A stretch of 7,862 nucleotides of DNA from Candidatus Bathyarchaeota archaeon. Its GTDB lineage: Archaea > Thermoproteota > Bathyarchaeia > 40CM-2-53-6. The DNA lies in assembly GCA_005884605.1 (NCBI GenBank), contig VBBE01000101.1:1-7862 (forward strand). The letters are read 5' to 3'. Below, piece by piece: positions 1 to 6,294 of the stretch. The translations under genes and the position numbers were made by a program. Position 1 is the stretch's first letter; every line of letters starts with the position of its first letter. The notes below the pieces were generated by a model that saw only the letters and a list, made by a program, of their open reading frames with translations, was not told the origin of the DNA and did not search any database.

Positions 1-1
1 A

Positions 2-268
2 CGTCCAGTTTGGTTCGTACTCAAAGGAACAGAGTTACTGCTGCTGCCCGTAACAGGCACGAACTCTCAATGGTACAAGAACATCCTCCAAAACCCTCAG
101 GTGAAGATCACCTCCAGCGGACAAACCCTTGCAGGAAAGCTTCGCCCTATAACGGGGAAGGGAGAAGTTGCCGAGGTTATCCAGCTGTTCGAAGAGAAAT
201 ACGGCGGTAGAGATGTTAAGAAGTATTACCCGAACCCGAACGTAGCGGCTAGCTTACGCCTCGACTGA
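2..268 (+). CDS. C-terminal part of a split-barrel F420/flavin-type oxidoreductase (DUF2255/DUF385-like), 5' end outside window
   Basis: The frame is open from the first bases to a TGA and gives 88 residues. What is seen: a beta-rich beginning (RPVWFVLKG, then TELLLLPVTG), the segment SQWYKNILQNPQVKI, another strand pair (GQTLAGKLRPIT), a helix (EVAEVIQLFEEKYG), and an end reading VKKYYPNPNVAASLRLD. The WYKN...NP.V.I pattern followed by strands and a YG..DVKKYY tail is what I associate with small split-barrel proteins related to deazaflavin (F420)-dependent nitroreductases/quinone reductases and DUF2255. Members are about 110-150 residues, so roughly the first third is missing beyond the window edge. 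The cofactor cannot be decided from this part. An ATG in another frame at position 10 opens a 66-residue basic, low-complexity product that I regard as a shadow. Family-level call fairly sure, function only inferred. Confidence 0.72.
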   Translation, partial: RPVWFVLKGTELLLLPVTGTNSQWYKNILQNPQVKITSSGQTLAGKLRPITGKGEVAEVIQLFEEKYGGRDVKKYYPNPNVAASLRLD

Positions 269-363
269 CGCAGTACTCCTTGGGATACTGTCCTCGCAAA
301 CTGATCCTAGAGTGTCATGGACGTCCGACCCTTCCAAGGCGAACGGCAGGTTTGAGCGTAGAT

Positions 364-498
364 TCAGGCTCCGAACCGTAATCCCAGCATTGGACCGAAA
401 ACGAATACTAACAACATGAACACTAGTGGAAATACGCCGAGCACTAAGAACAATATGATCTTGCCTGACGCACCTTTGTCCTGTTCGCGCCGAGACAT
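364..498 (-). CDS. Small single-pass membrane protein, 44 aa, unknown function
   Basis: An ATG at 498 opens a 44-residue frame ending with TGA at 364-366. The product starts with a hydrophilic, charged stretch (MSRREQDKGASGK), followed by about 24 uninterrupted hydrophobic residues (roughly 14-37, with Gly and Pro at 21, 24 and 36), and ends with a short tail GLRFGA. This is the layout of a tiny N-in membrane protein. An in-frame TGA lies two codons before the ATG, so the start is well bounded. No Shine-Dalgarno is visible. A T-rich stretch (about 525-531 on the plus strand) lies around 30 bases upstream and could be a TATA-like element for a near-leaderless message. A longer 84-codon frame covers the same DNA on the same strand in another register, but it is Arg/Ser-rich and featureless. 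I do not recognise a family. It stands alone between two plus-strand genes. A chance hydrophobic frame cannot be excluded. Confidence 0.55.
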   Translation of the reverse strand: MSRREQDKGASGKIILFLVLGVFPLVFMLLVFVFGPMLGLRFGA

Positions 499-650
499 CG
501 CTGATCAAACCGGTTCATCGGATCGCTAAAAACAATTGGCATACAAAGCCGGTGAGCAAAGAGTGTTTTGGTGACCTCGGTGTCCGTGTTGATTTCTCTG
601 GGAGGCGAAAGGGTTTGAAAAGGGGCTGAGTTGCAACATCACAGATTGAC

Positions 651-1298
651 TTGAGTCTTAACGATGCAATATTCGATTTTGCGCTCAACTTGCTCTATCA
701 ATGGAGCTATCCTGGGGTCTTCCTGTTGATGACCCTTGAAGGTGCGACGCTCCCCGTTCCTAGCGAAATCGTCCTTCCACTAACCGGGTTCCTAGTGTAT
801 CAGGGTCGACTTGAGTTTTGGAGCGCAGTTGCCGCGGCAACCCTGGGAAGTCTCGTCGGAACAATCGTGGACTTTGGGATCGGATACTACTTGGGAAGAC
901 CCGCCGTTCTCAGATACGGAAGGAAAATTAGATTGAGCGAAAAACATTTGATGATCACCGAGAGATGGTTTGCAAATCACGGCAGTGCAGCTGTCCTCTT
1001 AGCAAGGTTCGTCCCACTACTACGTACGCTAATAGCCTTCCCGGCGGGCACAGCTAAGATGAGAATCGGCAAGTTCCTAGCCTACTCAACCGTCGGCATT
1101 GTAATCTGGGATATCATATTGATCTACCTCGGCGTACTTGCTGGCCAGAATGCCAGCTCAATCGTCAACACTCTGGATGCAATACTCCCATTGATCGGGT
1201 ACATAGCCGTCGGAGGGGTCATCGTTGCGCTGTTGATACTCTCAAGAAGGCGTGGAAGGAATGATGAGAATCCGGGATCGAGCGATCTTTCGGTATGA
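651..1298 (+). CDS. DedA family (SNARE-associated/VTT domain) integral membrane protein
   Basis: The 215-residue protein has the DedA signatures in order. An N-terminal re-entrant segment carries two acidic residues (LEGATLPVPSE, E30 and E39). A Gly-rich helix with an Asp runs through GSLVGTIVDFGIGYYLGR (about 66-83). The hallmark RFVPLLRTLIAFPAG (R119, P122, R125, G133) is followed by F142, and two C-terminal membrane segments cover about 144-164 and 178-197 before a basic and then acidic cytoplasmic tail. DedA/VTT proteins are membrane transporters or scramblases for polyprenyl-phosphate or phospholipids, and some bacterial members recycle the undecaprenyl-phosphate carrier. The start is TTG: an in-frame TGA at 627-629 leaves no ATG or GTG upstream, and the next Met (27) would remove the conserved N-terminus. 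Purine-rich runs at 600-628 are too far upstream for a normal ribosome site. Given the lipid-linked sugar enzymes further along, a carrier-recycling role is attractive but inferred. Confidence 0.93.
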   Translation: MSLNDAIFDFALNLLYQWSYPGVFLLMTLEGATLPVPSEIVLPLTGFLVYQGRLEFWSAVAAATLGSLVGTIVDFGIGYYLGRPAVLRYGRKIRLSEKHLMITERWFANHGSAAVLLARFVPLLRTLIAFPAGTAKMRIGKFLAYSTVGIVIWDIILIYLGVLAGQNASSIVNTLDAILPLIGYIAVGGVIVALLILSRRRGRNDENPGSSDLSV

Positions 1299-1459
1299 GC
1301 ATCCACACTATCTCATGATTCCGGCTAGCATTACAGAGGCAGTATGTGGATTGAGCCACTCTGGGAGTCGATCGAAGCTATGAGGGGCGTGAGGGCGAGC
1401 CCACGTGAGAGCAGTGTCTAGAAGGCGTTCCCTTAGGCTCCGGTTACAGGACCCGTATA

Positions 1460-2611
1460 GTGGCGATTCGACAGAGTATAGGTCAAGGGTTGAGCTCGGA
1501 GGAATGTACCACGACTCTATCCATAAGGCGGGTCCCTCTCAAGGCCGCAATCCTGCTTCTAATCTTCGCTCTTGGTTCGTTCACGGTTAGCGGAACTGTT
1601 CTCCTGTTCACCATCAGTGATGCCCACAAGACCACGGGCACCTTTCTACTAACAACCAGCCCCTCAGGAGTGACACTACCCCAAGGGGCAAACGCCACCT
1701 CGACCGTTTCCATTATCAGCGTCCAAGGTTATTCGGGAACAGTAACTCTGGTAGCACAATTCACCACTGGAAACATATCAGTCTCATTCAATCCGATCGG
1801 AATCAGCTTGCAAGCGGGACGAACGGCATCATCGGCGATGACAGTAGTAGCCGCTAAGAACGCGTCGATCGGAACGTACAGCATCATCGTAACGGGAACC
1901 TCTGCACTCGGGAGAAGGGTTGTCTCCAGCTCAGCTATGTTTACGGTGACGGTGAACCCTCTGGCAGACTTCGGACTATACGCCTACCCCTACTCGATCA
2001 ACGTTGTAGCAGGAATGACCAATTCCACAAGCATTTTCCTTGATAGTAAGAACGGCTTCGAAGGGTCGGTTACCCTCTCTGCGACGGTACCGTTTGGATT
2101 TCTTGGCGTGATGGGAGGTCAGAACCCGGTATCGGTTAGCCCTGCGGCGACGACCTATACGAGTTTGCAAGTGTCGGCCACCAGTTCGACTCTGTTAGGC
2201 AAACACAATATTACCATTACTGGAGCCAGCGGAACTGTCAGTCATTCTTGTATTCTGACTGTAAACGTTGTGGACCCACTTCCAGAATCATTGACACTAA
2301 CAGGATCAGCGCTCCTATCTCCTACTAGCATGACATTGTCTCTCCAGAATAACGGTAACACTCCGATAACCCTTGAGTCGTACATCGTGACAGACGTCTC
2401 GGGAGACCAATGGATCCTTGCCAATTGGACTGGTCCAACCATACTACCAGGTACGACTACTGCCGCGGTGATTTTCATAGGCACCAGTTGCGAGACTTGC
2501 ACCTACAGCGGGATATTCGGACTCTTCCAACAATTCGTTCCAGCCCACATCTATACAGTTACAGTCACCACAAAACTCAACAACCAATTCACGTTCACAA
2601 TTACTGCATAG
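1460..2611 (+). CDS. Surface-anchored or secreted protein with two Ig-like repeats and a C-terminal CxxC beta domain
   Basis: 383 residues from GTG. A basic N-terminus (RRVPLK at 23-28) precedes one hydrophobic segment (about 29-51), a signal peptide or anchor, so the rest should lie outside. Two similar beta repeats follow, about 60-165 and 168-271. Each contains an S/Y-I-...-V..G....S.I pattern and a G(Y/F)xGxVTL motif (YSGTVTL at 91, FEGSVTL at 200), then a strand-rich ending TVNP/TVNV. This is the NEW3/Ig-like style frequent in archaeal exported proteins. The third part (273-383) differs: LSLQNNGNTPITLESYIV, a GPTILPG turn, GTSCETC (C344, C347), and an ending rich in Thr and aromatic residues (NNQFTFT). 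Sequons for N-glycosylation occur at N78, N105, N134, N188, N250 and N322, all after the hydrophobic segment. An upstream in-frame TGA at 1406 and no other start codon in between support GTG 1460. Function is unknown; a structural or adhesive surface role is inferred. Confidence 0.82.
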   Translation: MAIRQSIGQGLSSEECTTTLSIRRVPLKAAILLLIFALGSFTVSGTVLLFTISDAHKTTGTFLLTTSPSGVTLPQGANATSTVSIISVQGYSGTVTLVAQFTTGNISVSFNPIGISLQAGRTASSAMTVVAAKNASIGTYSIIVTGTSALGRRVVSSSAMFTVTVNPLADFGLYAYPYSINVVAGMTNSTSIFLDSKNGFEGSVTLSATVPFGFLGVMGGQNPVSVSPAATTYTSLQVSATSSTLLGKHNITITGASGTVSHSCILTVNVVDPLPESLTLTGSALLSPTSMTLSLQNNGNTPITLESYIVTDVSGDQWILANWTGPTILPGTTTAAVIFIGTSCETCTYSGIFGLFQQFVPAHIYTVTVTTKLNNQFTFTITA

Positions 2612-2615
2612 TGCG

Positions 2616-2644
2616 GCTGACGATCCGAACTGGAAATCGTCAGC
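2616..2644 (+). terminator. Candidate hairpin terminator after the Ig-like protein gene
   Basis: GCTGACGAT at 2616-2624 and ATCGTCAGC at 2636-2644 are perfect reverse complements separated by 11 bases. They begin 5 bases after the TAG stop and are followed by TTTGAACC. The site lies between a plus-strand gene and a minus-strand gene that face each other, so it could end transcripts from either side. Archaeal termination usually relies on T-runs rather than hairpins, and the T-run here is only three bases, so the inverted repeat is certain but its role is not. Confidence 0.45.
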
Positions 2645-2748
2645 TTTGAACCATTATCATTTCTGATCGGCGGAACGGTTAGACGGGGTTAGGCGGAACC
2701 GGATCTCGAAGATTGAGCACATTCAATACAGGAGACGACAATTGGGTG

Positions 2749-2991
2749 CTAGCTGGTCCCGCTGGATCTTGCTACCCTGGCTAGAGAGGCTGGGGAATGC
2801 TGGCGCAGATACAACAGCTGCGAGCGCGCACCCGTTAGAAGCAACTTTCGAATAAAGTCGGCCTTCGAAATCATTCCCTCGCGGTTACGATGCTCCTCGT
2901 ACAGCGCATCCACCACTGCCCAATCGCTTTCGTCCAGCTTGATCTGTTTAGAGAACTGGGCCCAGTCCTTGCTCGCCTTCGTATCCGACAT
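2749..2991 (-). CDS. Small ribbon-helix-helix-like protein (putative DNA-binding)
   Basis: 80 residues from ATG. A Lys/Asp-rich N-terminus leads into a short strand (KQIKLD, 15-20), then a helix ESDWAVVDALYEEHRN (21-36), a turn around REGM, and a second helix SKADFIRKLLLTGA (42-55). Strand-helix-turn-helix with a small residue before 'F-I-R-K-L-L' is the layout of CopG/MetJ ribbon-helix-helix folds, which bind DNA as dimers through the strand. The remaining 25 residues (LLYLRQHSPASLARVARSSGTS) are basic and have no motif. No toxin gene lies next to it, so a solitary regulator is more likely than an antitoxin. It follows the other small regulator on the same strand after a gap of about 190 bases, which suggests separate transcription. 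No Shine-Dalgarno is evident. The family assignment is by pattern only. Confidence 0.66.
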   Translation of the reverse strand: MSDTKASKDWAQFSKQIKLDESDWAVVDALYEEHRNREGMISKADFIRKLLLTGARSQLLYLRQHSPASLARVARSSGTS

Positions 2992-3182
2992 CGATGGACG
3001 AAGTAGCTGGAGAGAATATCCTCTTTAGCCTATAGTTACCAAACACTTCTTGGAAACATAACGGGCTAGGATTAGGGGAAGGTTTGGAATCGTTCTATTG
3101 ACTCTGCTCTCGGAGGCTCAGACTCGAAAAACGGTCTAACCTCAATCTCTCTACGTGCGAAAATCCTTCGATGGGAGAATCA

Positions 3183-3434
3183 TCACTGATTCTTCTTCGA
3201 CTTCGACGCGATCACCGTGTGTAAGGGAGGTGTTCTAGCGCCTGCTCTTGAAATTCGTTTCCGATGTCTCTGTGACTGGCTATTTCCTCCATCGTGCGCT
3301 TCGGCGAGTTTCAGCCAGTCGGGTATGACAATCGCTCGGATTAGCTCCTGCACGGTAATATCCCTATCATCAGCGATCTTTCGCAACTTTGTATACGCGG
3401 AGTCTCCTAGCGATTGCATGAACTTAGACAACAC
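3183..3434 (-). CDS. Ribbon-helix-helix-type protein with basic C-terminal tail
   Basis: 83 residues from a GTG. The N-terminal half reads LSKFMQSLGD, then a helix AYTKLRKIADDRD (13-25), a turn, and a second helix VQELIRAIVIPDWLKLAEAH (28-47). The combination SLGD..Y.KL..IA..R.ITVQ.LIR..VIP.W is a compact domain I associate with small archaeal ribbon-helix-helix-like proteins. After residue 49 the chain becomes hydrophilic and strongly basic (RHRKR at 57-61, SKSKK near the end), possibly extra nucleic-acid contacts or a disordered tail. The start is supported by GGAGG ending 5 bases before the GTG; an internal ATG (residue 6) is the alternative. An upstream TATA-like box gives a leader of about 45 bases. 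The target is unknown; it may regulate itself or neighbours. Confidence 0.75.
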   Translation of the reverse strand: MLSKFMQSLGDSAYTKLRKIADDRDITVQELIRAIVIPDWLKLAEAHDGGNSQSQRHRKRISRAGARTPPLHTVIASKSKKNQ

Positions 3435-3439
3435 GGCTT

Positions 3440-3444
3440 CCTCC
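3440..3444 (-). promoter_or_regulatory. Shine-Dalgarno site GGAGG of the GTG-started small regulator
   Basis: On the minus strand the sequence is GGAGG, then AAGCC, then the GTG start at 3434. A spacing of 5 bases is ideal, and this is the clearest ribosome-binding site in the window. It decides the GTG start over the internal ATG. Confidence 0.7.
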
Positions 3445-3503
3445 GACGGACATATCTCTTCTAAACTGCCAGACCCTCAACTCCGCCGATAGAAACATGC
3501 CCC

Positions 3504-3516
3504 ATATAAGTTCGAG
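3504..3516 (-). promoter_or_regulatory. Candidate archaeal BRE/TATA promoter of the small regulator
   Basis: The minus strand reads CTCGAACTTATATGGGG, with TTATAT at 3504-3509 preceded by a purine-containing CGAAC that could serve as the TFB element. A start of transcription about 26 bases downstream (near 3480) would leave a leader of about 45 bases containing the GGAGG site. No experimental support; pattern match only. Confidence 0.45.
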
Positions 3517-3535
3517 TAATTCCCATGGGGACTGA

Positions 3536-3697
3536 CTCGCCTTTTGCGATATTACGATTCCCGCGGATACATTATTCAATCTCAAGAGAACACGAGCAAA
3601 AAGAGGCTACACGACATTTGTGTTGGCGACCAGCGGGACACTATCGCACGCATTATCGACTAACCCGAACGTTGCAATAGTCACGATACACCCCTGA
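3536..3697 (+). other. Short protein-like open frame without a start; possible gene remnant, in a stretch otherwise without genes (3495-3749)
   Basis: Between the promoter of the small regulator and the end of the glycosyltransferase gene lie about 255 bases with no convincing gene. The best plus-strand frame runs from after a TGA (3533-3535) to a TGA at 3695-3697, with 53 sense codons. It reads naturally in places (DITIPADTLFNLKRTRAKRG, then YTTFVLATSG, ending NPNVAIVTIHP). It has no ATG, GTG or TTG before its middle (GTG-TTG in 'FVLAT'). An ATG lies upstream in the same frame at 3497 but is separated by the TGA at 3533. The opposite strand is also open in the same register, starting with a TTG and ending inside the regulator's 5' end, so chance is a real possibility. 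I recognise no family. It may be a decayed gene fragment. Confidence 0.18.
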
Positions 3698-3749
3698 CGA
3701 CTTTAACGAAAGATTCGTGGAAAAGTAGAGCTAGACAGACATCCACAGA

Positions 3750-6056
3750 TTACTTGGTTAAGGACGGATAAGCTACTTCGCGGATGCTCGCTGTGTAGAG
3801 ACCTACACGATTGGCCTGCAGAAAGATCATGAAGGTCACCTGGTTGGGAATGGCCCAGCCTTGAACGAGCCAAGCTTGGCTCGGATCAATCGAAGCAGTG
3901 GTCCAAGCTGAAGCAGCAATGGGAATTATTGCCGTTGCGTTGTAAGCGGAGGGAACAAATGTCGGCTTCGCGGTTGCGTTGGAGAAGAGGTAGGTGATTT
4001 CGTGAGCGCCGTCCGTCACTGTCACGCCGAGGATAACCTGACCGCCAGTGCTTGTTGCTAACGGATCGAACAGGGAGAGGTTCACCGTTGTAGCGTTGAG
4101 AAGAACCTTCTGAGAGATTGTCACTCTCTCAAAGCTGGTCAATGAGCTCGTGTAGTTGAGCTGGAGCGTTATGCCCGCCGTCTGGTTCTCATCCAGGCCC
4201 TTAATCACCGATGTGAGGGGATCGACGTTCGTCTTGGTAAGCTTCCAGCTGAACGGAACTCTTGTTCCCGCCCCGAAATCCAGTGTCCACCATCTAAAGT
4301 GGGGATTTGCCAAAGTTGGCTCGGGAATGTTTGCGATATATGGAAGAGATTCACCGGCCAGGTTTCCTGTGTTCGCGTCATAGACATAGACTCGAAAGTT
4401 CGCCGACCTGGGCAGGGCTGCTAAGGCGTCGCTCGCCGTTACAATGTACATAGCGGTCCCCGATGGTGAAAGGTTCGAGGCTGAATTTGACGTCCAGAGG
4501 TATGGAAGAATACTCCATTTAACGAAAAATAGTGGAGCGATGGGTTTCGGGGTGGAATTGCTGAGTGTGATATTCAAAAGCGTCCCAGCTCCTACTCCGT
4601 CTGGATCGGATACGGAGTTGATCCGAACAGCAAACTTGGAAGGTGGTGAGCTAGAAACATACGTTCCGTAGGCACCCACGAATATGGTCGTGAGAAGCAG
4701 GCCGGCAAGGAGTGGAACTCTTAATCCCCCGCGGACCGACCGCAAACCCACTGCTATGGCCGGGCGCCAGTGTGTTCCTTTGAGAGGTGAAAAGTGCCAG
4801 AAGTGCAGCACGGGTCTGAACCTGAAAAATTCGAGAGCTAAAGGGAACGCCCAGTAGAAGATATAGTTGGGAAACGATCGGTAGTAGAAGAACATGATTA
4901 CAACCGGGAAGATCCAGACGTAGTATCTTGACTTCGCGAATCGCGTTGCGTAGAGATAGACAGAAGCGATGCTTACTAGTCCCATCATGATGGTAAAGAA
5001 AATTGGTGAGGGGGGTATTCCTAGGTCTAGGAAAATCTCGGAGAGCCCGACTCCTCCGGGAACCATGGCGGCGGCGCCCGGGAAGTATGGTACTATTGTT
5101 GAGGCCCACCAGGCTGAGGGGGAAAACAAAATAAATGGGAGGTTGGGTCCGAAAAAGCCGGCAGCGACGACGCCCACGCCGACCATTGTATTCCTCAGTT
5201 TTGATTGGGAAGATTCCTGCCAAAGACGGATCAGTAGAAACGGTGCGGCGATGAGAGCGATCTGTTTCGTAGCGCCTGCAAACGCGACCATTAGGAGACC
5301 TAGGTTCCGGTTTCGAGTCCATAGAATTGGGCTTAGTAGGAGGAAGAATGCCCATACGCTGTCGGTCCAGCTCGCAGCGACGAAGGCTGGAAAGAACACA
5401 AAAGGAGCCAGACTCAACGCTTTCTGACGTGTGGGAACAAGCCCGAAAATCAAGAGAATCGATACGAGATGGAATATCAATACACCATCGCGTAAGTCAT
5501 GGAGTCCTGCTGCGTACAGGGGTAGGAGGCTGAGAAAGTTGAGGGCTCCATAGTTGAGGTGGTATTCGTACGACCCGTCAACGTGGGGCGTGTACAGAGA
5601 AGGGGGAAAGCCGAACTGGTCTAGAAGGGGCTTCATAGAGAAGCCGTAGGGATTCTGGAGAGATAGAACCTTCAGTACTCCCATGTAAGTTGCGATGATG
5701 CTGTCTGTCGTATACGTGATCCACAGGATTCTGGTCATGAACAAGTAGAGCGTTAGAGTAGCGCAAACATGGCCAGTCAGCGATAGTAAGTTTCCTCGGC
5801 CAATCGACAACGTCGACCTTTTTGAATGAACAAAATTGAACCCGGCGAAGAGGAACAGGGGAATCGCGAGAACGACTAGGAGGTCGGAAACAAGAACGAT
5901 TAGCAGCCCTACAGCGGCGAGGAAGGCTCCGGAGATGAATAGCCCGGCTCTAGTCCCCAAACTGGCCTTTGCAGCCGTGTCTTGGTTCAAGCCAAAGAAT
6001 TGACCAGCGAGCCCTCTGATTAGGTGAAAAATGCGAGTGCCGGGGACAATCGTCAA
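3750..6056 (-). CDS. GT-C-like polytopic membrane glycosyltransferase with a large external C-terminal domain
   Basis: 768 residues from TTG. A basic cytoplasmic N-terminus (1-37) is followed by a double-length hydrophobic stretch (38-76, a helical hairpin) and a helix (90-116). Next comes an external loop with TTDSIIATY (D118, candidate catalytic Asp) and LQNPYGF (N135-P-Y), then PPSLYTPHVDGSYEYHLNYG. About seven more helices run to 466. The D.../NPY/Y.P...Y.Y order at the first external loop is typical of GT-C glycosyltransferases, which take sugars from polyprenyl-phosphate donors on the outer face. After the last helix (447-466) about 300 residues form a beta-rich external domain carrying nine N-X-S/T sequons. 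The upstream in-frame TAA (GTG-TAA) excludes an earlier start, and no ATG occurs before residue 107. It follows a GT2 gene on the same strand after 238 bases, which fits a two-step lipid-linked sugar pathway. Acceptor and sugar are unknown; the GT-C family is not assigned more finely. Confidence 0.85.
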   Translation of the reverse strand: MTIVPGTRIFHLIRGLAGQFFGLNQDTAAKASLGTRAGLFISGAFLAAVGLLIVLVSDLLVVLAIPLFLFAGFNFVHSKRSTLSIGRGNLLSLTGHVCATLTLYLFMTRILWITYTTDSIIATYMGVLKVLSLQNPYGFSMKPLLDQFGFPPSLYTPHVDGSYEYHLNYGALNFLSLLPLYAAGLHDLRDGVLIFHLVSILLIFGLVPTRQKALSLAPFVFFPAFVAASWTDSVWAFFLLLSPILWTRNRNLGLLMVAFAGATKQIALIAAPFLLIRLWQESSQSKLRNTMVGVGVVAAGFFGPNLPFILFSPSAWWASTIVPYFPGAAAMVPGGVGLSEIFLDLGIPPSPIFFTIMMGLVSIASVYLYATRFAKSRYYVWIFPVVIMFFYYRSFPNYIFYWAFPLALEFFRFRPVLHFWHFSPLKGTHWRPAIAVGLRSVRGGLRVPLLAGLLLTTIFVGAYGTYVSSSPPSKFAVRINSVSDPDGVGAGTLLNITLSNSTPKPIAPLFFVKWSILPYLWTSNSASNLSPSGTAMYIVTASDALAALPRSANFRVYVYDANTGNLAGESLPYIANIPEPTLANPHFRWWTLDFGAGTRVPFSWKLTKTNVDPLTSVIKGLDENQTAGITLQLNYTSSLTSFERVTISQKVLLNATTVNLSLFDPLATSTGGQVILGVTVTDGAHEITYLFSNATAKPTFVPSAYNATAIIPIAASAWTTASIDPSQAWLVQGWAIPNQVTFMIFLQANRVGLYTASIREVAYPSLTK

Positions 6057-6294
6057 ACAGATCTACCGGTTACACTTCAATTGAGGACTGAGGACGCCTT
6101 CGTAAACTGGCCACTTAAGAATTATGTGAGAATTCAGAAGGGGCGTGATTTTGTCTCGCATCAGTTTTTGGGCTCCTTCTGTTCAAGGGCTACGGCCGTC
6201 GTGTTGCCTCTATTTGACGGTGATGTTCTCGGAGGGTAATACCCTTGAGCATACGGAAATTTTGTTTCGGGCAAGTCTACGCGAATTTGGTTCC
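6057..6294. other. Gap between GT2 and GT-C genes; no convincing gene
   Basis: 238 bases between two minus-strand genes. Two short minus frames touch through a TGATG overlap at 6159-6163: the longer (to 6161) overlaps the GT2 3' end, and a 32-residue one runs 6161-6063. Both are hydrophilic and unrecognisable. A small palindrome AGGGTAATACCCT lies near 6234-6246. An AT-rich patch (CATAATTC on the minus strand, about 6118-6125) could be a promoter element for the GT-C gene, with a leader of 40-50 bases, but it is weak. Confidence 0.3.

Noticed and set aside
254..508. 84-codon minus-strand frame
   Set aside because: Arg/Ser-rich, no domain pattern, and it overlaps the much more protein-like 44-residue membrane frame in another register.
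416..529. 37-codon plus-strand frame starting ATG in the gap before dedA
   Set aside because: Hydrophilic, low-complexity product antisense to the small membrane protein; no ribosome site.
2669..2699. Repeated GGCGGAAC at 2669 and 2692 in the convergent gap
   Set aside because: Two 8-base copies only; no regular array, so neither CRISPR nor a recognisable regulatory repeat.
3432..3600. Minus-strand frame from a TTG upstream of the small regulator, reading into its 5' end
   Set aside because: It covers the TATA-like box and the GGAGG site in a register different from the regulator, so it is better explained as chance.
4651..5427. Long frames (234 codons minus in another register, 152 codons plus) inside the GT-C gene
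   Set aside because: Shadows of the strongly supported membrane protein frame; Arg/Pro-rich products without motifs.
6234..6246. Palindrome AGGGTAATACCCT
   Set aside because: Short, single copy, lies over 170 bases from the next start, and no T-run follows; not enough for an operator or terminator.
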